Part shown: in pieces, positions 11,211 to 24,175 of the stretch
Layout: each line of letters begins with the position of its first letter
How positions within the stretch are numbered: the stretch's first letter is position 1
Source of the DNA: Epiperipatus broadwayi
Taxonomy: Eukaryota > Onychophora > Udeonychophora > Euonychophora > Peripatidae
Direction: 5' to 3'
NCBI GenBank assembly: GCA_028023455.1
Contig: JAQFVV010012446.1
Span: 1,798,001-1,862,000 of the forward strand
Length of the DNA: 64,000 nucleotides
Notes under the pieces: model-generated
The model's database searches: none
Seen by the model: only the letters and a program-made list of their open reading frames with translations
Told to the model about the DNA's origin: nothing
Made by a program: the position numbers and the translations under genes

Positions 11211-11587
11211 AATATGTCATTTACATATACTTCTTAATAAAATAATTAGGCATAAGAATTACACATCAATAATTTATAAAAATAATACATCATCTCTAAA
11301 TGCACATTTATTTATCCATACCATTCATTAAACAATCGTATATCAAATATTTATTTTAACTTTGTTGATACAATGATGCAAGTGTAATTTGAAAATTCCG
11401 ACACCCATACATGATACACATCAATTACAAATAAATTAATACCTAAAAAATAAAATAGACAGTTTATAAGTCCTTAAATCATTTGTTTTAAAGCACACTT
11501 TATAATGTTCCAGTTCACGTAACAATTCTATTACAATGTAATTCTATATATATTTCTTCCTTCTTCTTCAGGAATTTTGCTTATTCA

Positions 11588-11760
11588 TATACAACAATAT
11601 ATCTTATTAAATAATCACAGTCATCTTACACCTTTAAGCAAATAGATTGAGATCTGAAGAAGACTGCCAGGTACAGTCGTAACTGTTACTATATTAATAA
11701 CAATTATTTGCTTAAAGGTGTAAGAAGACTGTGATTATTTAATAAGATATATTGTTAATT
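11588..11760. repeat. Inverted repeat with ~58-bp arms around a hammerhead-like relic
   Basis: ACAATATATCTTATTAAATA and CTTACACCTTTAAGCAAATA on the left are mirrored at 11,701-11,757. The ~50-bp centre holds TCTGAAGAAGACTGCC, then ACAGTCGTAACTG. It resembles the 42.9-kb motif (CTGATGAAGACTG...CAGTCGAAACTG) with two core changes. Confidence 0.65.
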
Positions 11761-12300
11761 CTATTACAATTCAGAATATTTTATTTAAAATATCCTTAAT
11801 GTTTGAAGATCACAATTGGTTAAATAATTCTTTAAAACCCAATGCAATGAATAGAGCACTAACGTAATCCAACCCAATACAAAGTTTAGAGCCAATTATT
11901 TCTCTATATAATAGCAAATAAAATATGAGAAAGCAATGGAGTACATTTAAGCAAATACATTTTGCTTTAAGATAAATGTGAAATGAAGAGATAATCCTTC
12001 ACATTATCTTTGTGAACAAAACACAATTCCTTAAAATGGGTTAATCCTTACTCCAAAAAATTATGAAACCATATCGCTATCCCAATAGTTTATTCTAAAT
12101 ATAAAGCAAATATCTCTCAGATATTCATAATTAAAAAATTTGCAGCTACTTCGTTAGCTTTTTTTAAAAAAAATATTCCTCAAGTCAGCATATAGTTCAA
12201 ATTTAGTTATAGCCAAAAACTTAGTATGACGAAAAGTAAAGTTGTCATAAGTATTATAACAGCAAAGCATGATAAAGCTTATAACTAGTTTTCTCATGTG

Positions 12301-12385
12301 TCATAGCAACAGCTGGGATGCGAACCCACTAACCCGGGACAACTGCTTGTAAAGCAGCTGTTGCTGACCTCTCGACCACCTAACT
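12301..12385 (-). mobile_element. tRNA-like short element (class II tRNA head)
   Basis: The minus strand reads GGTGGTCGAGAGGTC (A-box region), a central hairpin, and GTGGGTTCGCATCCCAG (B box), followed by TGCTATGACA. The same architecture and the same GCTATGACAT trailer occur at 27.6, 47.2 and 47.4 kb. The acceptor stem no longer pairs well, so this is a retroposed copy rather than a working tRNA gene. Confidence 0.6.
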
Positions 12386-13580
12386 AGTTGGAGGATTAAG
12401 ACAATAAATTATTCATAAAATAAAACATAATTCTTGTTTCAAGAATATCAGCAATAAGTTCATTTTAAATGCAAGCATGAACACAACAATAAATCGATAG
12501 TTGATACAGTTCATAATATTGCAATTTTACATAAATACTTTTTCTGAAATCCATAAATCAATGTTACAGTTTGATGTTTCCTTCCTTCAGTAAAGCAAGC
12601 TGTTAATGTTTCCTTATTGTGTATTGCAGTGAGATGAGTGGGTCGTGTGTAGGAGACCCTCAGCAGTGAATTCCCTAGCCACCCATTATTCTACAGATAC
12701 ATAAACTAATTAATAAGTTAACAAGCTAGTTAGTCAGCTAGTTAATAGGTAGACAGATAAGTAAGTAGATAAATAGATAAGTTTCCAATATGTAGTAAAC
12801 TGTATTTATATGACAAATCATGTGATCTTAACAAAATCAATGATCAACAGATTTGGGGCATTATTAATTGATAATTAATATGACCTTAATTAGTTGTCAA
12901 GGCAAATATTCTAATAATAAATTTTTTAAAACTGAGTGGATTTCCAGACATAATAATTACTATTACATGTAAATATCATTTATTATTTAACTATAAATTA
13001 AAAATATTACAATAATGTTAAACCATTTAAATATTTTTTTTTTTAAAAAAGTTCTCAAAATTTAAAATATATTTTAAAGAATAATACATTTTAACAATAA
13101 TATTATAGTTTCGATACTTTTAAATAACAACTTTAAACAAGGAATTTAAATTGTAATCACTTTTTTAAACTTCTCTTACAGTCAAAATATTTATTATACA
13201 TGTGTGCACACACATGTAATATTAATTAGAAATGTTTAAATAAGCTAATTCATTATTTTTATTATAAAATACTATGGACATGTTGTTAAATTATTTAAAA
13301 TGTTTGTTTTAATGCAACTTACTTAATCTATTTTTTAAAGTAACATGTAGTGTATAATTGCATTCTAAACTAAGAGTTAACTACGCTAATGGAAATATCA
13401 AATCTAAGAATTTAAAATTACAAAATTAACTTAATTGATACTTTAAAATTAATGAAACTTTTTTTATTTATGCTTATCTAAAGAAATAGCCTATAACAAT
13501 AGTTCTATAGCTAAACTTTAATTTATTAAATTATTCACCATGTTTAAGATGTAAATTGATTTACTGGAAGAAAAATAAAA
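12386..13580. other. AT-rich stretch without a recognised gene
   Basis: A cryptic simple repeat of TAGNTAGNTAAATAGATA type lies at about 12,695-12,785. A slightly GC-richer patch at 12,625-12,685 (GAGTGGGTCGTGTGTAGGAG) matches nothing I recognise. The rest is AT-rich. Confidence 0.4.
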
Positions 13581-13582
13581 TA

Positions 13583-14486
13583 CACCTGGGTCTTATTTTA
13601 TGCGGTAGATAGGTTCCTCAGAAAACACGCACAAAAGAAATCGCACAAAAATAAACGTAACTTACCTTGAAAAATGGGGGATATGTTCCAGTAATTTTCA
13701 GAAGTCACATAAAAGCAAAGCAACAAGGAAAAATTACTTTAAAATTCGCATTAAAAAAATAAGGAAATAAAGTATGACTAATAAAAAATTTCAAATATTT
13801 GAAAAAAATTAATACAAGACAAACTTTTTTTACTTTTTTTACTAACTACAGTATTTAATTTTACATATTTTCATACATATTTTAATCAGACCGCTGTTTG
13901 ACAATATGCATTCGTTTGTGAACAAGTAAGAAATCAGATTCGTGAGTGATGTACAACTAGCGCCACTTTCAGTCTTGAGCTGTGTTAATGGTTTTCTGTT
14001 TCTATATTAAAAAAATGAGATTGCAATCAAAACAAAAAAATTATATATTATCATTAGAAAGATTATTTTCAGTTTATAAAATCAATAAAATCTTCGTTAT
14101 TTTTTTTTTAAAAAATCTAAAAAAATATTTATTTCTGTTAATATCTAACAAAATATGTTTTAAAAGTTTAAAATTTTTGAATATTTGTTGTGATATTTTT
14201 ATACGTACATATAAATCTATTATTATTATTTACTCATTAGTATAAGTAGGTTATTTACATAGAAGCTACGATTCTAAATGCATCTTCAGGCCATATTCAC
14301 GTTAGCTGCTAATATAACATTATATTTTTGAAAAAAAAAAGTATTTCAAGTCAAAATAAGTTATTAATAATTTAAATTTCTTCATATCTAATAAATATAG
14401 TGAAATATGAAAGATATTAAGAAGAAACATGAATCGCATAACTTCAAAATCCATGAAAATAATCCACATAAAACGAGACCCAGGTG
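13583..14486. mobile_element. Tigger/pogo-like MITE with TA target duplication
   Basis: The ends are inverted repeats: CACCTGGGTCTTATTTTATG at the left and CATAAAACGAGACCCAGGTG at the right. TA lies immediately outside both (13,581-82 and 14,487-88). The left subterminal part (GCGGTAGATAGGTTCCTCAG, then AACACGCACAAAAGAAATCG) resembles the ends of pogo/Tigger elements. The interior is AT-rich without a transposase, so it would depend on an enzyme supplied elsewhere. Confidence 0.75.
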
Positions 14487-15137
14487 TATATAATTTTTTT
14501 TATAATTATACCTACATTATTCATATACACAGTTCTCTATGCAAACCTTAAGGTTGCAATATATATATAATATTTTATTTTCAAAATGCCTTTATTTAAT
14601 TTATTGAGTAATGTGCTAAAAATCAACAGTTTTTTCTTCAACCACAATTTTGGTTTTATATGCAACTTGAAATAAAAATGTGGGCATGTAGAAATTAATT
14701 GATTGAATCACTAGTTCTAAAAATTGTGATAAAATTAATTTTTGGATGCTCAACTTAAACCGTGGTTGAAAATATAGATATATTTTTAGTTTTTAGTCCA
14801 TTATTCATCAATTTAAATAAAAGCATTTTTATAAAATATTTTTATATATATTATTTTTTACTGTTTAGTATTTGGATATTTTGCAATTGATTTTTTGAAA
14901 CTATTCATATTCAAATTTAAAAACTGAGAATGTAAACAATATTACCATATGTCCAGTATTTGAAATAAAATTTACACACATTAAAATTCATTTACAAGAT
15001 TTTGTGTAAGAATTTTTTAAATAATAAAAACAGGCAAAACCCTCTATACATATTACCATTCAGTGCAATCCAGAGTAATCAATGGATGCCAGAAGGCTTG
15101 TGCATAAAATACCCATCTAGTGCCTACTCATCCAATA

Positions 15138-15179
15138 TCCTCAGACTAGTTTCTGGCTTGTGGACTTTGTCAGGGAGGA
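15138..15179 (-). ncRNA. degenerate hammerhead motif (HH1, left arm)
   Basis: GAAAC, the TA loop and GTC remain, but the core reads CTGACAA and the stem I bases are altered (CCTCC, TGAGG). Loss of core G8 should abolish cleavage. Confidence 0.55.
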
Positions 15180-15541
15180 GCCTTGGATCTGAGAGCACTG
15201 CACCAGGATCTTAGGATCTAATGCAACCCTCCAGCAGCCACTTTGACTTCTATTTACCTACAAAACTATGAGTCTTAAACTGAAAACACTATAATATTTT
15301 CAATCCTGCTTAATAGGATAGTGGTGGCTATGGTTATTAAGGAACCAAAGATGCCTAAATGTATAGATACTGAACTGAGTTCAGACCTATATGACTATAT
15401 AAGCTACTGAGCTTGGATTGAAAATATAGTGTTTTCATATTTTAAGATACATAGTTTCGTAGTTAAATAGAGATAAAGGTAGATGCTGGAGGTTTGCATT
15501 AGATCCTAAGATCTAGCTGCAGTGCTTTCAGATCCAAGGCT

Positions 15542-15581
15542 CCTCACTGATGAAAGCCATAAGCCAGAAATTAGTCTGGGG
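15542..15581 (+). ncRNA. hammerhead ribozyme motif (HH1, right arm)
   Basis: CCTCA, CTGATGA, stem II region AAGCCATAAGCCA, GAAAT, GTC and TGGGG in order. The C-to-T change after GAAA leaves a T-G wobble in stem III, and stem II has an A-C mismatch, so activity may be reduced. Confidence 0.68.
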
Positions 15582-15708
15582 ATATTGGATGGGTAGGCAC
15601 TAGATAAGGATTTTTATGCACAAGCCTTCTGGCATCCATTGATTACTCTGGCTTGCACTGAGTGGCCATACATATAGAGGGTTTTGCCTGTTTTAATTTT
15701 TTAAATAA

Positions 15709-17365
15709 ACAAGTTTTAGTTAAACAATCAAAAGATAAGCATTTTCCTCGTAAAGAAAATATTATTTTGTTTTAAACTTTCAATATCTAACTGAGCATGC
15801 TTTCAGCCTAGTTGGTCAAACTCAGAGACTAAAGTTCATGACGAATTTATAACATGAATGCAATAGGCAGATTTGGATCGATCCATTTCTATTTGAAATA
15901 CATGCAAATGCTTATTAGTGAACTAATTGTCAAATTTCAATGAATGTTCATTTTAAAAAAATAGGCCAACATTTATTGCACCTGAAAGCTTACTGAACCA
16001 ATTGCAATCATTTAAACTGCAATCACCAACAGTCATAGGTTATCACTAATATGTAGAAAATTTGAGAATAATCTGTTTGATAGAAGTATGTTAAAAATCG
16101 GAAGATCTGATCCAAATAAACAAACTTTTTTTTTTAAACTTAAAAATAAAAAAAATTAAGATTTTTTTTATTTATAGAGTAGTTGAAGTGTAAATCAATT
16201 TTTAAATAGTATAGATGGCAAAAGATCTTCATAAGCCCATCATAAAAAATTAATAAAAAGAAAACCCCCAAATATGCCAAATGCTGAGAAAGTTTGAACA
16301 GTTTTCCATTAAGTTTTACTCTTTTGATAATAGCCAGATATCCATTTACCAACCAACATTAAAAACTATTTCTTTGGGAACTGTAATTTTTTTATTGTTT
16401 CCATGATCTAAATTTAATCTCATGTCATAGATTGTGGGATATGGAAGCAGTATTGTCGCACCAAACGTTCTTTTATTTAAGGCGCATATGTTTATAAGTT
16501 AAGCATTATTTCAAGTATTTATTGAATTTAAATATGATTTAAAAAAATATCTGGTGTGATTATTCCGTTTATAAATCCATTATCTAATGTTAAAAGTAAA
16601 TAAATCTATATATTGAGCTGTCCGAATTGAGCATGGAGATTTGGGTGTCTGACACACCTGTTGAGGGAAGGTTATTCAAGAAATGTATGCATGCATAATG
16701 AGAGAAAGGATAATCTATTGTTTTATATGGAGTGGCGGGGTGGGGGCACGATAAAAAAATTTGAGGACAGACTCTAAATTGTATGAATGATTTAAGGAGA
16801 AAGATAAACCATCAATATAGACATAAAAAGATTTAGGCATTTGATGCTTCCAAGTTACCTGGTAAGTGAAGATTGTTTGTGAAACGCATGCGTAATGAAA
16901 AAGTGTGCTCTGGTGTGTTGGGTGGAGTTGTGAGCAGAGATGCACTGATAAAAGAAATCTGAAAATTATATAATCTACTATTGAATACATCAGTAGTCGC
17001 TTATTATCAAATAATATATATTGTACTGAAGAAAAAAAAACTTCTTTAAAAGATTTCATAACAGCTTAAACAATTTACACACACTTATCAATTTCTTTGA
17101 GTTAACGACTCCATATAAATCAATACATAATGACGAACAACTGAACTGATTAATATTTATGGAGTAAATGAAGCCATCTACAACCAAACAGTTTTGCTTA
17201 TTCTAGTAAAAAAAAAATCAATATCAAGACAGCGTTACTTAGAATCAATTTCTTAAAATCTCACCAAAGAAGATTATTTCAAAACAATAATCCTCTTCAA
17301 CTGTATATGAGCTCAATCAAAAAAGAACAATCAGAAAACAAAAAACAGTATATCATTTATATAAG
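15709..17365. other. AT-rich stretch without a recognised gene
   Basis: No gene or repeat family recognised. Open frames at 16,140-16,352 and 16,715-17,059 (minus) have no motif and a composition like the surroundings. A pair of related patches at about 16,680-16,760 and 16,885-16,990 (GCATGCATAATGAGAGAAAG / GCATGCGTAATGAAAAAGTG) suggests a diverged local duplication of ~200 bp. Confidence 0.35.
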
Positions 17366-18760
17366 TATATAAGTTATATACCAAATGTCTAAATGATAAA
17401 GATGTACCGGATGATTGGAAGAATGCAGTAATAATATTAATATTTAAAAAAGGTGATAAAGAAGATATTAGAAATTACAGACCTATCAACCTTTTATCAG
17501 TTTTATATAAAATTTTTACCAAGATAATTACTACTCGTCTACAGAGAACATTGGATTTCCACCAACCAAGAGAACAAGCCGGATTTAAAAGTGGTTTTAG
17601 TACAGTAGATCATATCCAGGTATTGAGAGAAGTTATAGAAAGGACAAATGAATATGAGTTGCCATTATGCTTAGGATTTGTATATTATGAAAAGGCATTT
17701 GATTCTATAAACGTTTCTTCAGTGATTAAAGCATTAGATCATCAAGGTATAGATCCAGGATATTGTCATATTTTAAAGAATATTTATAAAAATGCAACAG
17801 CAACAATTAGATTAGATAATGCTACTGGGAAAGTCAACATTGAGAAAGGTGTAAGACAAGGTGACTCCATATCTCCAAAACTTTTTACCGCAGTGCTGCA
17901 TGAAGTATTTTGTGGATTAAAATGGGAAACTAAAGGAGTGAAAGTAAATGGTGATTATTTAAGTCATTTAGATTTCGCAGATGATGTAGTTGTTTTTGCA
18001 AATAATGCTTCAGATCTGCAGGAAATGTTGCTGGAATTATCAGATGAAAGTAGGAAAGTAGGACTAAAGATAAATGTTAAAAAGACTAAATTAATGTTTA
18101 ATCGATTTGCTCAAAATATGAAAATAAAGATTGATTATGATGAATTAGAAGAAGTTAACAGTTTCAAATACCTTAGTCAGATTATTAATACAGATGGAAA
18201 CATAATGGAGGAAATTAATCATAGAATTAAACTTGGTTAGAGTGCTTTTGGTAGAAATAACTTGATACTAAAAGGAAATATGCCTATGTGTTTGAAAAGG
18301 AAGGTTTTTAACAAATGTGTTTTACCAGTTCTTACTTATTATGGATCTGAGACTTGGACACTTAATAGAAGAGCAATTCAGAGACTTCAGACCACTCAAA
18401 GAAGTATGGAGAGATGTATGTTGGGAGTAACAAGAAGAGATCGTAAACGCAATGTATGGGTAAGAGAACAAACAGGTGTTACTGACCTCATTGAAAAAAT
18501 TAAAAGATTGAAGTGGAGTTGGGCTGGACATGTTGTTAGAAAAGATGATAATAGATGGACAATTGAAATTTTAAACTGGATTCCAAATGATTGTAAAAGA
18601 CCCAGAAAGAGACCACATGTGAGATGGATGGATGAAATAAGAAAGTGTGCAGGGGTGATGTGGAGAAGAGAAGCTAAAGATCGGAGAAGATGGATTAAAC
18701 TTGGAGAGACCTTCATCCTGCAGTGGATTGATAATGGTTGATAATGATGATGATGATGAT
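17366..18760 (+). mobile_element. RTE-clade LINE, 5'-truncated, with one in-frame stop
   Basis: The copy starts abruptly within the reverse transcriptase domain (match begins at the base equivalent to 55,364) and ends in a GATGATGATGATGAT tail. The frame covers LIFKKGDKEDIRNYRPIN, YYEKAFDSI (first RT Asp box altered to Tyr-Tyr), GVRQGDSISPKLF, LDFADDVVVFA and VKKTKLMF. An in-frame TAG at 18,238-18,240 replaces the TGG of the 54-kb copy (GW-SAFGR). An extra TAT codon follows in TYYGSETWTL. Beyond the stop the frame is open to 18,741. Identity to the 54-kb copy looks above 90% by eye. Inactive. Confidence 0.92.
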
Positions 18761-18774
18761 AAACACACACAACA

Positions 18775-19435
18775 AAGTATATACTACCAAGTGATGAAGT
18801 CCATCAGTCATTATCACTTCAAACATCAGTGATTCACTGCAGGATGAATGAATACCCCTCCAAATTTCATTCAGTTTCTCTTCATTCAGTTTCTCCAATC
18901 CATAACCTTTTTTTGCCATATCAGACCAAAAAACTTATTCCATCCATCAATCTCACACTTGATCTCTTTCTCGGTCTTTTTCCAATTTAAGACTTCAACT
19001 GTCCATGTATTATCTCTTCTAGTAATATGTTCAAACCAGTTCCATTTCAATATCATAATTCTTTCAATGATATTGATGATGCATGTTCATTCACTCATCT
19101 AAGTATTTGCCTTTCGATAAATTCTTGTTACTCCCAACATACCTCCTCCAAACTTTGGAATGATCTGAAGTTTTGCTCTTCTGTTAAGGTCCAAATTTCA
19201 GATCCATAAACAAGAACTGCTAAAATACATCTATCGAAAATTTTATTTTTCCAATACATAACCATATCTGTTTAAAATGTTAAATTATTTCCACTAAATA
19301 ACTCCACCCAAATTTGACACCATGATTAATTTCATTCGTTATGCTGCCATCCTGCATTAATAATCGGACCAAGGTATTTAATAGCTTTTAACTTCTAATT
19401 CAAAGTTATCATACTTTATTTTATTCCAGTGAGAA
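18775..19435 (-). mobile_element. Old, degraded RTE LINE 3' end, tail to tail with the plus copy
   Basis: On the minus strand it follows the same order as the LINE C-terminus. It begins near the TATTTAAATACCTTGG (YKYLG) equivalent at ~19,380, passes TTATGGATCTGAAATTTGGA (GSEIW) at ~19,200 and the basic region at ~18,960. It ends at a CTGCAGTGAATCACTGATG tail at ~18,830. Many indels. It is much older than the neighbour at 17.4-18.8 kb and comes from a related but different subfamily. Confidence 0.7.
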
Positions 19436-19829
19436 ATTCTGCCCACGAACACTGATATAATACTGTATAAACCTAACTGTTTATTATTAGATACTTTATT
19501 AACGAGGTGGAGGGGGGCAAATGCTATTATTTAAAAGTAATAAAAATATTTAGCCAATGCAAATTGAATGCTTTCTGATCTCGCCTTTTAAATTAAGAAG
19601 TTTTACACTATTACGTGACTTTCAAAATTCTGTAGAAATGCAAGCTCCCCTCAGGCACCCAAGAGTCAAAAAATAAGCAAAGGCAGTTTTCTTTAAGATG
19701 GTTAGACAGTTATGCAAATACACAAACAGTATTAATTACTCAAAGTTGTAATACAAAATAAACTATTCCGATAATCAAATGGTAATTGCAATCAATCACA
19801 AGAAGATTAAGCATCAGAAGGTACATATA

Positions 19830-21210
19830 TAGTAGGGCTGCGATCCATGGACCTTGAGCTCCAGGGTCTGCCATTCTACCACTGCAGCAAAGCATGCTGG
19901 GAATTCAGAAATAACATAGCAATTGAATGGAGCCCATAAGAAGTTCAAGTGAGAGAGCTGGGCTGTCATGAATCAACCTTGAGCTCCAGACTGTGCCACT
20001 GCAGCAAAGCATGCTGGGAACTCAGAAAGAATATAGTAATTGAATCATTTATTATTCAGGAATTCATAAGAAATTTAAGCAACAGAAGTGACAGGCCTGG
20101 GCTGTGATCCATGGACCTTGAGCTCTAGAGGCTACCACTCTACCACTACAGCAAAGCATGCTGGGAACTCAAAAAACAACATAGTAATTGAATGGCTTAT
20201 TATTCAGGGATTCATAAGAAGTTCAAGCATCAGGAGTGCTACTCCATGCAAAGCATGCTGGGAATTCAGAAAGAATGTAGGAGTTCATAAGATATTTCAA
20301 GTATCAGAAATGCTAGAGCTGGGCCACAATCCATGGACCTTAAGCTTTAAAGTCTGCTCCTCTATCACTGCAGTAAAGCATGCTGGGAATATAGTAATCA
20401 TACAGTTTATCAGAAGTGACAGAGCTGGTCTGCAATTCCCTGGCCATGAGTTTCAGAGTTTGCCACTATCACTACATTAAAGCATGCTGGGAATTCAAAA
20501 ATAATATAGCAATTGAATGGTTTATTATTCAGAAGTTCAGAAGTGACAGAACTGGGTTGAAATCCATGAACCTTACTCTACCATGACACCAAATTGGGAA
20601 CTCAAAAGAATATAGTTATTGAATGGTTTATTATTCAAAGTTCATAAAAAGTTCAAGAAGGTGATCCATGGATCTTGAGCTCCATAATCTGCCATTCTAC
20701 CATTGTACCAAAGCATGCTGGGAAAAGAATTTAATGATTGAATGGTTTATTATTCAAAAGTTCATAAGAAGTTCAAGAAAGTGATCCATGGATCTTGAGT
20801 TCCAGAATCTGCAACTCCGCTATTGTACTAAAGCATGCTGGGAATTAAAAAAAAGAATATAGTAATTGAATGGTTTATTATTCTTCATGAGAAGTTCAAG
20901 AAAGTGATCCATGTATCTTGAGCTCCAGAATCTGTGATTCTACCATTGCACCAAAGCATGCTGGGAACTGAGAAAGAATATAATGTAATACTGAATGGTT
21001 TATTATTCAGAAGTTCATAAAAAGTTAAAGTATCAGAAGTGACAGACCCTGGACAGAAATCCATGGACCTTGAGCTCCAGAGTCTGCCAATCAACCTTTG
21101 CACTAAATAAAATCATATGATTGTTGGAAATGTCAGAACTGGATGCGATTCATGGCCATGGAACTCCAGAACCTGCCACTGTATTAAATCATGAGGGGCA
21201 AAGTTATTCT
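19830..21210 (-). repeat. Tandem array of about 11 SINE-A units
   Basis: On the plus strand the landmark AAAGCATGCTGGGAATTCAG recurs near 19,889, 20,006, 20,155, 20,250, 20,378, 20,479, 20,590, 20,711, 20,832 and 20,956, a period of about 95-150 bp. Each unit, read on the minus strand, has TTTGCTGCAGTGGTAGAGTG (A box), GCTCAAGGTCCATGGATCAC, then a CTTGAACTTCTTATGAAT tail and AATAAACCATTCAATTAC. Such a head-to-tail array is unusual for a SINE. It suggests amplification by unequal exchange or replication slippage after insertion. Confidence 0.8.
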
Positions 21211-21717
21211 GATGATTAGAAATCTTTTAGAAATATTTCAAACTTTACAAGCACTATCAGTGCTCCTGTTAAGTTTCAAAAGGACCTTGACACAAATTTC
21301 TACCAGTATTTAGAAAAATGAATAAACAGCTTGACAATAGCAACCACACCACTTGGTTCTATGCTTTTCCACAGATACAAAAAATTGTGAATGGTAGCTA
21401 TACTGTAAGGATGCTTTAAATATGCACATACCTATGATACAATTCAATTTAAAAATCATATAATGTTTAAAGATCAGCAAAAATAACAATCGTAAAAAAT
21501 AGATTAATATAGTTATGAAAGAGACAGTGGAGTAGTAAAGCAAGAAATAACATTTTCATATGTATAAATATATGTACAGCACTCAAATCTAAATGTTATG
21601 GTATGCAAATCTGTTCAATTTTTCATTATTCCTCTCTCTCTAAAAAATATAACTTACTAATCATTCATTTTTGTAGTGACGAAAATTAATGACAATTTAT
21701 TGCAATTGACACAAAGA

Positions 21718-22135
<418 letters not shown>

Positions 22136-22915
22136 TTCCTTGAATTGAATGCACTGCCATTTAAACTTTTAAGGCAGTTCTAAGCAATAAAACCGTTCAA
22201 GTATTTTTTTAAATAGATGAAAAGCTTAGAATATGTTTAGATTTTAATTTTCAAATGTATGAAAAAAAATAGTTATTTTCTTGTGAGCTCTTGTGATCAC
22301 AATAATAGTGTTTGCACTATGCATTAGAAAAAAAATTCAATTAAAATATTTCCAAATTGAAAAATTAATGATGCTAGCATTTCTGCCAAACCTAAAAAAA
22401 ACCTACAAAATGCTTCACTTCTAAATTTACACTAATTCCTGAATTTGTATAACTACCACTTTATTTTCAATAAGTGGCTTATTGCCATACTTTTCAGTAT
22501 AATATTTGCTAAAGTCTTCGCATTAACATTTTCCGTCACAATCCTATATATTGCTGTCTATGAGAGTATTCCTTTTGTTCTTATTTTTCATCCATAGCAT
22601 CCAGTGCTTCTTCGCTTTGATTAAATACTTCATATACGATAAATATAACATCAGATGTTGCTGGGACACAAATAATCCTGGCACAAATTTCTTTTTAACA
22701 CTTCACAATCAACAATTTGTTCCTACTGAAAACTGACCAACTTCAGCATTCAATTCTTTTTGCTTTAACAAATACACCAATCATTTTAATTTTCCCAAAC
22801 AAAAAAACACTCATTTTTTTGCAACATTTCTACCACCATTAACTTTCTTCTTACAGAACATATTAAATGGATTTTTTTTTTCAAATTTACAGTAACGATG
22901 CAATACCATGAATAC
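22136..22915. other. AT-rich stretch without a recognised gene
   Basis: A moderately complex patch at 22,540-22,800 has broken peptide-like frames on both strands but no motif I can name. The rest is AT-rich. Confidence 0.35.
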
Positions 22916-22919
22916 AAAT

Positions 22920-23430
22920 GCATGTGCTGTTATTACAATGTAATTGACCCCCTAAGGCACCCCTCCCTAACAAAGGTTTATGAAATCAGCAGACTGTGAT
23001 ATCAAGTAATGTGAAACAACTGTAAGTATACATAATATATAGCAGTAAAAAGATGGCTGGTGTTTCGTTTTCACTCCAAACTGAACTAACAATAAATTTT
23101 GTTTCAAATTGGCCAAAACTGCTATTGAAATGTTTGAAATAATTTAAACTGTGTAAGACAGTGAATCTATGAGTTATAAAAATATTTTCAAATGGTTTGC
23201 AAAATGTAGAGATGACAGAGAGAACAATAATAAAAAAATTATAACGATATGAAACATATCACATTTGAAGTTGTAACTCATGTTCCAAACATGTTTACAT
23301 CTTAAAATGTTTGTGGTGAATAGCTCAAGATTGTGTCTATGTAACACATTCATGGTTCAAATATGGCACTGCAGGCAACTTGGAGAGATAACCAATTACC
23401 TTTTGACTGGGTGCAATGAGTATAAACTGT
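22920..23430 (+). mobile_element. mariner-like transposon relic (HTH part plus end)
   Basis: 23,080-23,250, across frameshifts, encodes INFV.NW.K, then a TAIEMFEI-like helix, YKNIFKWF, and a charged CRDDREN stretch. That is the order of the N-terminal helix-turn-helix of mariner-family transposases (KLGKTATETFEML...VFEWFKRFREGRE). The right part (GTTTACATCTTAAAATGTTT, GAATAGCTC, CACTGCAGGCAACTTGGAGA, ATTACCTTTTGACTGG) recurs as the mirrored end of other copies at 29.2 and 49.7 kb. No catalytic domain. Confidence 0.65.
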
Positions 23431-23934
23431 AAATTACACTCTCTAATCAAATTAAGATGGAATTAATTAGATAGTAGTGCAGTATAATCACATGATAAGT
23501 TTAACTATTATTGGCAGCAAGCATTTCAGTGTTTCAAATATATCATAAACTGTAACCAGTGATTTTATCATTAAAATGCCAATATATAAATACAATAGCT
23601 TTGATAAGCAATGCACAACAGAAACATTAAACACACAGATTCTTACTTTATTAAAAAAAACAATAACATTAAAGTTGAAGTATAAAATAATAAGAAGTAA
23701 CAGAAAAATTAATTTACTGAATAAATATTTATTTGATACCAATAATATCAAAATGGCTAATTAAAAATTCATCTTCATCGATTTATTGCCTTCTATAAGT
23801 TTGATATAGTTATAATGGGGCCAACTATAGAGGTAAAATTCACGGATTGCAATACAGCCTTGACACACATGATACCCAAATTTTTTAAATTTATATTGAA
23901 GTAATATAAATATCAATATATAACAATGATTACA

Positions 23935-24175
23935 ATATATATATATTTATAATTATACAAAAAAGCCTTTTTTCACATAATTTTATGCCCTTTTCAATGT
24001 TAAACTTTATCTGTTTTAACCATTAATATATTACTGCATAACTAGTGACATCTATTGTTTTATAAAAGAAATAAAAATAATAACAAATAGACAAAATAAA
24101 AAATGAACATTGAATAGAGCATAAAATTATATACTAAAAAAGACTTTTTTGTATAATTTTAATATTTTTTGTAAA
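23935..24175. repeat. Small foldback repeat
   Basis: AATTATACAAAAAAGCCTTTT and TTTTATGCCCTTTTCAATGTT on the left are mirrored by AACATTGAATAGAGCATAAAA and AAAAGACTTTTTTGTATAAT on the right. The arms resemble the 25.2-kb foldback (AGGCTTTT, CCCTTTTCAATA), so both may be one MITE family. Confidence 0.6.

Larger units (their letters stand above)
15025..15694. mobile_element. HH1 foldback element with long right arm and 14-bp TSD
   Basis: A left minus-oriented arm (15,025-15,235) is joined to a nearly full plus-oriented unit (about 15,300-15,694) ending GTTTTGCCTGTTTT. A perfect 14-bp direct repeat AATTTTTTAAATAA lies at 15,011-15,024 and 15,695-15,708. The plus arm shows the HH1 body order: CAATCCTGCTTAATAGGATA, ACTGAACTGAGTTCAGACC, GAGCTTGGATTGAAAATA, GATCCTAAGATCTAG, ribozyme, GTAGGCACTAGAT, terminal block. 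Confidence 0.85.

Noticed and set aside
13982-14245. 87-codon plus frame
   Set aside because: It is inside the Tigger-like MITE, lysine/isoleucine/phenylalanine-rich as expected from AT-rich DNA, with no transposase motif.
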